DNA of 64,000 bases from Corylus avellana. Lineage: Eukaryota > Streptophyta > Magnoliopsida > Fagales > Betulaceae. Below are positions 57,601-64,000 of the stretch, piece by piece; the first letter of the stretch is position 1, and each line of letters opens with the position of its first letter. Below the pieces are notes generated by a model that searched no databases, had not been told where the DNA came from, and was given only the letters and a program-made list of their open reading frames with translations. A program made the translations under genes and the position numbers. The stretch covers positions 18,352,838-18,416,837 of the forward strand of contig NC_081547.1 of assembly GCF_901000735.1 (NCBI RefSeq), written 5' to 3'.

Positions 57601-57907
57601 CATTGAATAAGGCCAAATACAACCTAACACATATAAAATGTCATTTACATGCTTATTCTCTGAAAGTTCGTCATATCTATTATGCATGTGAAAGGTCTTA
57701 GGATTACATTGAATATGACTATGGATGTGAGTAAACAATTTGTCTATCACACAAGGTCTTAGCCCATAATCATTATATCCTTAAATATAGAAAGTTTGCA
57801 GTCGGTAAATGGAACTAAGACATTCCATTTTTAGAAAGACTGCTACACATCGAATCTTGGCGATCTCCCTTAATCAAGTGAAGCGGTGACTTCGGATTGA
57901 TGTGTAG

Positions 57908-59281
57908 TGTTGTGTAAATATCTACCTAAATTAATAGGCAAATAATTGTACGTTTTACCCGCAAGTGCACAAGGTCAACATAGTAGTATATGATGCAAGT
58001 ACGAGATCATTCCCACGATGATTGCTAAATTTTGCTTAAAATAAATACCTTAAGTAAAACAAAACAAAGATTGATTTGAGTTGATAATAATAAAAGGTAG
58101 AGCTTTGATATCCACCACTAATTATATTTAAATAATATAACAATATGTCAATGCTTTGATCATGTTATGAATACTTAATGTTTGTCAACCAAAGGGCATG
58201 TGTGTATACTCCTTAGGCTATAGATTTCCTTAAGCAACGAGTTAGGCATAGGTGTATACTCTAACTCTTTTCATTCTTAAAGGATTTAGCATAGGTGTAT
58301 ACTAAGTTGTTCTTTAAGAAAGCATGATTCTATGGAAATCGACAAACACACGGGACCTAGGGCATGGGTGTATACTCTCGGTTTTCCATGTTGATTAACC
58401 CAAGAACCCGGTGTGAATTTCTTTTGTTACTTTTATTAAACTCAGGACTCGATCATTAAAATTGATTTAACTAACTAGTCCATACCACATGCATATGTTG
58501 ATCAGACAAACATATATGAGAAATTCATTAAAACATGAATTAATCAAGTTAAATATCACAACATGATCATCACAAAGTTGCCAATATTGAAATATCAACT
58601 AAACATAATTAGGGCTTCAATCTAGCCCTACTAACTAAATTAGTTACACATGAGCTTGATGTTAAACTTCTTCATAAAATAAAAATAGAAAGGAAAAGAA
58701 TAAACTCGAAACTTGAACTTGAAGAGCTCCAAATCTTCTCCTCAGAAATTGTGTGTCCATTCTAGAGGTTTAAGGATCTATTTATAAGCCTTAGGAATAC
58801 TCTAAAAACCCTAAAAATCGTAGGGTTTGAGCCCTAGTTCGCACAAAGCTACAAAACCCTAAAAATCACACTTTCCATGTCAATGCTAGCGGCTGGCTTG
58901 CTCCTCACGCACAGGTGCGCTCGATCGCAGCCCGTGTGCGATCAATCGCAGGTATGCAATTGATCCTTCATGCTGGTGCTCGATTGCAAGTGCAATCAAG
59001 GCTTCCTCTAGTGCGCATGAGCGCACGCCTTGCACTCATGATCTTCGCCTGTAGTGCGCTCGATCGTAGCTCCCTTGCGATTTATCGTACTACCAGAGCC
59101 TCCAATTTTCCCAAAATAACTCTTTTATGCTCAAAACTTTCGAAATTGCTTCCTTTTCTTCCAACAACCTACAACAATAAAGAAAACACACAAAAGAACT
59201 AAAATGGCATAAATTAATCAAAACTAAAGAATTAACAAATGTAAGTTAAGGGCTAAAATATGAATATTTTAGCACTTAACA
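57908..59281 (-). repeat. Solo LTR, same family as 22467-24466
   Basis: 1,374 bp from TGTTGTGTAAAT to GCACTTAACA, flanked by TGTAG and TGTAA (4 of 5 bases, a possible decayed target duplication). On the - strand a CGATCG word array (58913-59093) lies 127 bp upstream of a TATA box (TTATAAATAG, 58778-58786). Confidence 0.7.
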
Positions 59282-59352
59282 TGTAAGTGCTGAGACCTTA
59301 ATGCACTGAACGGACAAATGAGTTGTCTTTCCACAAAAATACTGTCTATAGG

Positions 59353-60815
59353 TGTAATGCCCCCAAAACTGGTCTTGACCATTTTAGTAGGGTTACTGGC
59401 AATTCCTCCAATCTAGTTAACTGATAACTAACTAAAAGGATCGCCCATTAAGCATACTTAGAGTAATTGTAATGGAAGGTGAAAATGACTGATATGAGAT
59501 ATTTAAAATAAGTCATTAGACATGCATATGCTATCATCAATCACAAGTTGGGAGCTACTAATCGAAATACATTTATTCTAATTAAACCCGGTATAAGTAC
59601 AATATTCCCTAGGCTTCTTTTCTTTAAAAGCCCTCTTAAAATAGATAACCTGACAAGTAGCAAATACTGCGTAAGTCTAAGACTTAGTAAGTAAATCTCA
59701 CAATCGAGTATGATATGAGCTCTTGTTATAGGCATAAGTAAACATGTATTTCGTTGTGGTAAGCAAATGAGGTGTTGCCTCTGTCATTACACCATAAAAT
59801 ATAGTTTTGGTTTCTGAGATGTATAGGTGTAATCCCAAGGACAGTCGCCTATAAGCTTTAATGCAGAAAACTAATGAGTTAATATGCCATAACTATCATA
59901 CATGGTCTACCCGAGATATTACCCATTCTCAGCAGGGTTGGCGCTGTCTCAAAGAACCTGTAATAGAATGTCGATTCCCCAGCCATTGTACGCTACCGTC
60001 CATAACACTAGCAGTCCGACTGAATCCGACCTCGGGTGGCCCACTCTATTAATGATGTATGTCCTGTAGTGACTCGCCAATCAAACATAAGTATGCCGGT
60101 CACGAAACAACCATTGGTTCCAAGACCCATATAACACACACACATTTTGACCATAGAATGAAGTTTATATAGTAAGCTTATGGCCATTATACCACATGTA
60201 CCGGTTTATCATATCATACGATGCATCTTTGTTAATCAGTTATTAAGGCATTTACCAAGTTGCATGAAAAGTAATTATGCTTATACATACGCATACTTAG
60301 TCAATTGACATATCGCACATTTTTAAGGAAAGCAGTTGTAAGTATTTACTTATCTCGTACGCTAGCCCAAATCCTCCGACATTCTGAGTTCTTGCTATAA
60401 CGAACATAGTTCATCGTTATGTGGAGTACTAGAGAATCTACTACACGTAAAGCCTTAATTGAGAAGCATCTAGCTAGAAGGTCATAAAATCCTAATTTGA
60501 TACATCCTGGACACTCGAACATTCTGTCACATGATCGAACGTTTTGACTCGAGGTCGAACGTTCGGCCAAAGAGCATGGAATGTTATGATTGGTCTCTGA
60601 CTGCTACATTTGGATATTTATCGATATTATGATGCTTTAAGTTTTACTCTGATTGTTATGATCGTGGTTTTAAATTATTATTATTTGTGTCCCTTAGTCA
60701 AAGTTTTCAGCTACAGTCTCTCTTTGGAGATGATGAGATCCATGAGTCTTGTTCTGAGAAGAATAAGGCTATGAGGCAAACCATGTAGTCAATTACCAGT
60801 TAATTAAGCGTTACA
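59353..60815. repeat. LTR-like segment with GAACGTTC words
   Basis: Bounded by TGTAATGCCCCC and AGCGTTACA, so the ends form a short inverted repeat. Near 60515-60562 it carries GAACATTC, GAACGTTT and GAACGTTC words. No target duplication is evident. The alternative that part of 60702-60790 is host exon cannot be excluded. Confidence 0.4.
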
Positions 60816-61420
60816 CTTTACTCCTTCAAGGCCCGAGTAGGGGTGCTCTATCATTGGCCATCTTTGTTGCCTCCTAGATCTTTTCGTCATGCTCCAGTTG
60901 GTGGAAAGGCCTCTCGATCAATGGCATCATTGATTTGGTCATCCCACGTTAATGTTAGTCTCAATATGATATTGTGTATTAGTCTCAATGGGCTTCATGT
61001 GAATATATAGTGATCATTATTTGTGCTATTTGAGTGTTACATTAACTTTTTATTTGCCTAGATCACGTAATTGTAGGTATATGTTATGTCATGCATCCTA
61101 TTGGTATATTCTTAACTTGTTATTTGCAAATACATTTGGATTAAGTTGTGTTTTGGGATGTCTATTTGCATTTATTTTTTGGTTAAATGACTTGTGTCGT
61201 CTAAGTGAAAGATTGTAGTATTTTTTTTTCCTTTTACGTGGAATGACAGTTATTTTACTACTGGGTCTATAATGAGTTTGATCATTTTGTAAGCACTTGA
61301 GGGAGACCTATACTCTCACCCTAAATATAAATAAAGGTGACCCGTTAGACTTTATTTACGCCATCAAAGAGATTAGGATTGAGAGGCTAGTCTCCTCCAC
61401 ACACACAAGCAGGATTGCAG
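60816..61420. other. Intergenic or intronic DNA
   Basis: No supported coding sequence. It could be intron of the gene suggested at 61421. Confidence 0.35.
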
Positions 61421-61511
61421 CTACCAGTCAGAGATGGTCGGATACATTCCCCCATCTCCATTGCCAGCAAATCCAGAAAACGAAGAGTCAGATAAGCCAG
61501 AAAAGCAGTAA
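61421..61511 (+). CDS. Possible last exon of an unrecognised gene
   Basis: A splice-acceptor-like GATTGCAG precedes a frame reading YQSEMVGYIPPSPLPANP and then ENEESDKPEKQ, with a stop at 61509-61511. The proline-rich then acidic/basic tail looks like a real C-terminus, codon use is less AT-biased than nearby chance frames, and an AATAAA signal follows at 61650-61655. I do not recognise the protein. Upstream exons were not found with confidence; a frame at about 60703-60790 after TTTTCAG is a weak candidate. It may be a chance frame. Confidence 0.25.
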
Positions 61512-61659
61512 CTAGGGAAAGGAGTTTCTTGTACGTTGTTGGCATTTGTATTATGTTGTTGTGTGAGAATTGCTAGTTTTAGGGAGTGTACCTTTAGATA
61601 CAATTTTGTCGTGTTTGATTGGACGGTTAAATACCATTTTCTTCTAATTAATAAATTTA

Positions 61660-63040
61660 TGCTTGTATCCTTTCTATCTTAATCTTTTTCATTTTTTTGG
61701 GTCTGAATAACATGTAAATGTCCTGAGAGCTTACAAGTTTTCTGGCTTTAATGAAAATATAGAGTAGATTACTTGACAAAAGGACAAACATAAAAAATTA
61801 AAAAAAATAAATAAATAAAAAAAGTCGCAATTTAAGAGGATAATGGCCTTTTTGTCAGCAAATATGGTCAATTGACTGTGAATTGAATTTATGGAAGATC
61901 GTAGTTTAGTTTGGTCACAAAATCAACTTGCAATTCAAACGGACAATGATCTTTATGCCAAGAGTTGGTCGATAATTGATTGGTGTGTCATTGGTTTTAT
62001 TTCAGAAAGAAATATCAAGATTGAGGGGGTTTCTAGTTTGACCTCATCTTAATTTTTCTTAGATTCATTTGATTTAGCGGTTTTAAAACATGAGATATGG
62101 AAAATGGCAATTTCAAAATGTAGCTAGCCTTTGATAAAATTATACTTTGGCCTTTAGAAATCATAAACTTTTTCAAGTTTTCAATTCACTGTATTTTGCA
62201 AGCACCGCTAAACTGGGCACTTACTATATTTTTGTTTTAAAGACACATTTTTAGGTCTTAGCCTATGAAATCATAAATGCCAAACGCACTCTTAACATGC
62301 TCTAATGACTCAGGGCAGGAGATAAAGCTGGCAAAAGAGAGTTGTTATAGAGTATAATAACTACACAAAAGCAACTTAAAATGTGTTCCTATACGAAAGC
62401 TACCTGTGTGGGATCCTAGTTCAGCCACCATTCAGATCCTTTAGCCCATAAAAGTTCTGGCCTATAATTTCTGTTTGTAAGATAAATGATCTAAAGGCCA
62501 TACGGTGTTTTTAATTTTACATCAAAATTTAGAAGATGACCAAGTATTTGCCAGATCTTAATTAAGGTTCAAATTTTTTTAGTGCAACTAACAACCCACC
62601 AGCAAAGTCAAAGTATTACCCATTCCATGTATGGGAGAGACTTTGTTCGGGTCGGAAATTTATCTAAAAATGATGAATACATGAAGTGGGACTACCTTAA
62701 AGCAGTTCCTCGATATTTGAAAAAAAAAAATATTACCATAACTTGTTAAAAAGCCGAGGAACTGAGTTTTCCCAATAAGGACGAGGACCTTAGCAGGGCA
62801 CAAAATCAAAATCATGTTCTCAAACAAAAAACTCATAGTACGACAGTTTTATGGACAGGTAAGTAGCACAAACATTCAACTTGCAAATTTTGTCTTACTT
62901 GAAGATGACTCCTCAAAGTTTGGTAACACACATAATAAGAGGATAGATCATAACTTTAATCATAGTACATCATCATAATCCAAGCTGAAGAATTGATAGA
63001 TTGATAGAGAGAGCCATTATTTGGGTCCTAAACCCTTTAA
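61660..63040. other. Intergenic DNA and likely TMA7 3' untranslated region
   Basis: No coding sequence seen. The right end (about 62950-63040) is the likely 3' untranslated region of the gene at 63041 on the - strand. Confidence 0.4.
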
Positions 63041-63242
63041 TTATTTCTTCCCACTTTTCTTCAGCCCAGCACCTCCAATGGGTCCCTTCTGTGCCTTGGC
63101 TCTGAGCTCCTTGAGTGCCTGCTCATGATACAGGTCAAAAACACATTAAGAATTTCTCAAACAGCACATGATGGGAACGTGTAAGTGCAACATAATTTAC
63201 CTTTTCTTCTTCCTTCTTCTTTTGAATATTGGCCATATCAAC
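63041..63242 (-). CDS. TMA7: TMA7-like translation machinery-associated protein, last two exons (partial)
   Basis: Two - strand exons, 63201-63242 (VDMANIQKKKEEEK) and 63041-63118 (ALKELRAKAQKGPIGGAG then LKKSGKK and TAA), joined in phase 0 over an 82-bp intron with CTGCAG acceptor, AAG/GTAAAT donor and GAGCAG acceptor. The joined 39 residues match the C-terminal half of TMA7 (CCDC72) proteins, small basic ribosome-associated factors of about 64 residues known from yeast to plants, with the invariant GG.G.KKSGKK tail. The N-terminal exon (MSSKQGGK type) is not visible up to 64000, so it lies beyond the window's right edge. The real gene has no long reading frame, which is why it is easy to miss. 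Confidence 0.85.
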
Positions 63243-64000
63243 CTGCAGCGAGCAAATGAAGGCGTTATCACAGAAAGAGTTCAAACAGCACTACACAGTA
63301 ATATAACAAACTCCACCAAAGGCTACTTTTGTCACTCCCAGGCCCCTAGCCTGCTTAGGGCTTTAAACTTTCTCCGTCCCAACATTTTGCCAGAGCATTT
63401 ATAATACTTACATTACATTAGAGGTCATTCAAAATATTACAGGCTACCATACAAAGTTAATGAAAGTTTTATCAATGGATATTTTATATGATGTATATAA
63501 GGTATATATAAGCATAAATGGATAAATGAGTAGCGTCTACGGCAGTCCCTTGGACTTGAGAGGGTCCCCTACATCTTTTTCCCTTCCCGAGCTAACTCTG
63601 GGTTGTAGCACCATAGTAAACTAGGGGTTAGGCCTTGCAAAAAAATCAACTTGGATTTAAAAATCAAAGTATTCTTGTGGCCTGGCTACTCTCTTTTATC
63701 ATCCACTGGGCCAGGTCTAAACATTTGCTTGTTATATTATTAATGTGATGTCATTTTTATATTTTTTATCTATCCTAAATGATAGAATTTTTTAATTAAA
63801 TCTAAACTCTGGCGTAGAATTTTTCCTATGATCTATAGGTCCTTATTCCACTGCCCCTACTTAGGTCACTCCTAGTGTCGACCACTAGGATACCACCTTG
63901 GTCACACCCTCAACCCCCAGTATCTTAGGGCTACCGAGGGTGCGACCCTGTTTTAATTTAATGTCTTAAGAACTCTAACACGGCTAGAGTCTCCAGGGGT
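63243..64000 (-). other. Probable intron of TMA7-like gene
   Basis: Since the first coding exon is not found here, this stretch is most simply intron. It begins at the acceptor CTGCAG (63243). Nothing else is recognised. Confidence 0.4.

Overview
This is nuclear DNA from a flowering plant, very likely a eudicot. It is AT-rich, carries two 100-base N gaps, and is dominated by nested retrotransposons and DNA transposons. Intron-bearing host genes match Arabidopsis families. I could not fix the species; a woody eudicot is only a guess.

Host genes are few and lie in two pockets. The first pocket (33.4-39.5 kb) holds an intronless PDX1.2-type vitamin B6 synthase pseudoenzyme on the + strand (33631-34545), a decayed PDX1 relic just downstream (about 35057-35193), and, convergent on the - strand, a two-exon mitochondrial basic amino acid carrier of the BAC2 type (35997-39473). 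The PDX1.2-like promoter has two heat-shock-element-like motifs, which fits the known heat induction of Arabidopsis PDX1.2. The second pocket is the right edge, where the last two exons of a TMA7-like ribosome-associated protein lie on the - strand (63041-63242). Two weaker gene traces are a candidate gene start at 43802 that an LTR element cuts after 12 codons, and a possible last exon at 61421-61511.

Transposon layout, left to right: LTR fragments with a 9-bp-TSD MITE (1.6-3.6 kb); an Athila-like gypsy element (3.8-13.4 kb) whose integrase is split by a complete second, gag-only Athila-like element (7102-13107, TSD AGTTG); a duplicated hAT-related segment with MITEs and a foldback element (13.4-20.2 kb); a head-on pair of LTRs with an assembly gap (22.5-24.5 kb); a broken copia element holding a 1.6-kb non-autonomous hAT that itself holds a SINE-like unit (24.5-28.2 kb); a copia element apparently split by an inversion (28.4-32.8 kb); a - strand copia element with a solo LTR in its gag (43.8-49.6 kb); a TTF-type hAT transposase remnant with a duplicated 5' region around the second gap (50.7-56 kb); and further LTRs (56.3-60.8 kb).

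The most unusual pattern is architectural. LTRs of several unrelated families carry, at a fixed place upstream of their TATA box, an array of short CpG-rich palindromic words (CTCGAG, CGATCG, GATCGATC or AACGTT types) or a tandem repeat. Position is conserved while the word differs between families, which suggests U3 enhancer or silencing-target arrays.
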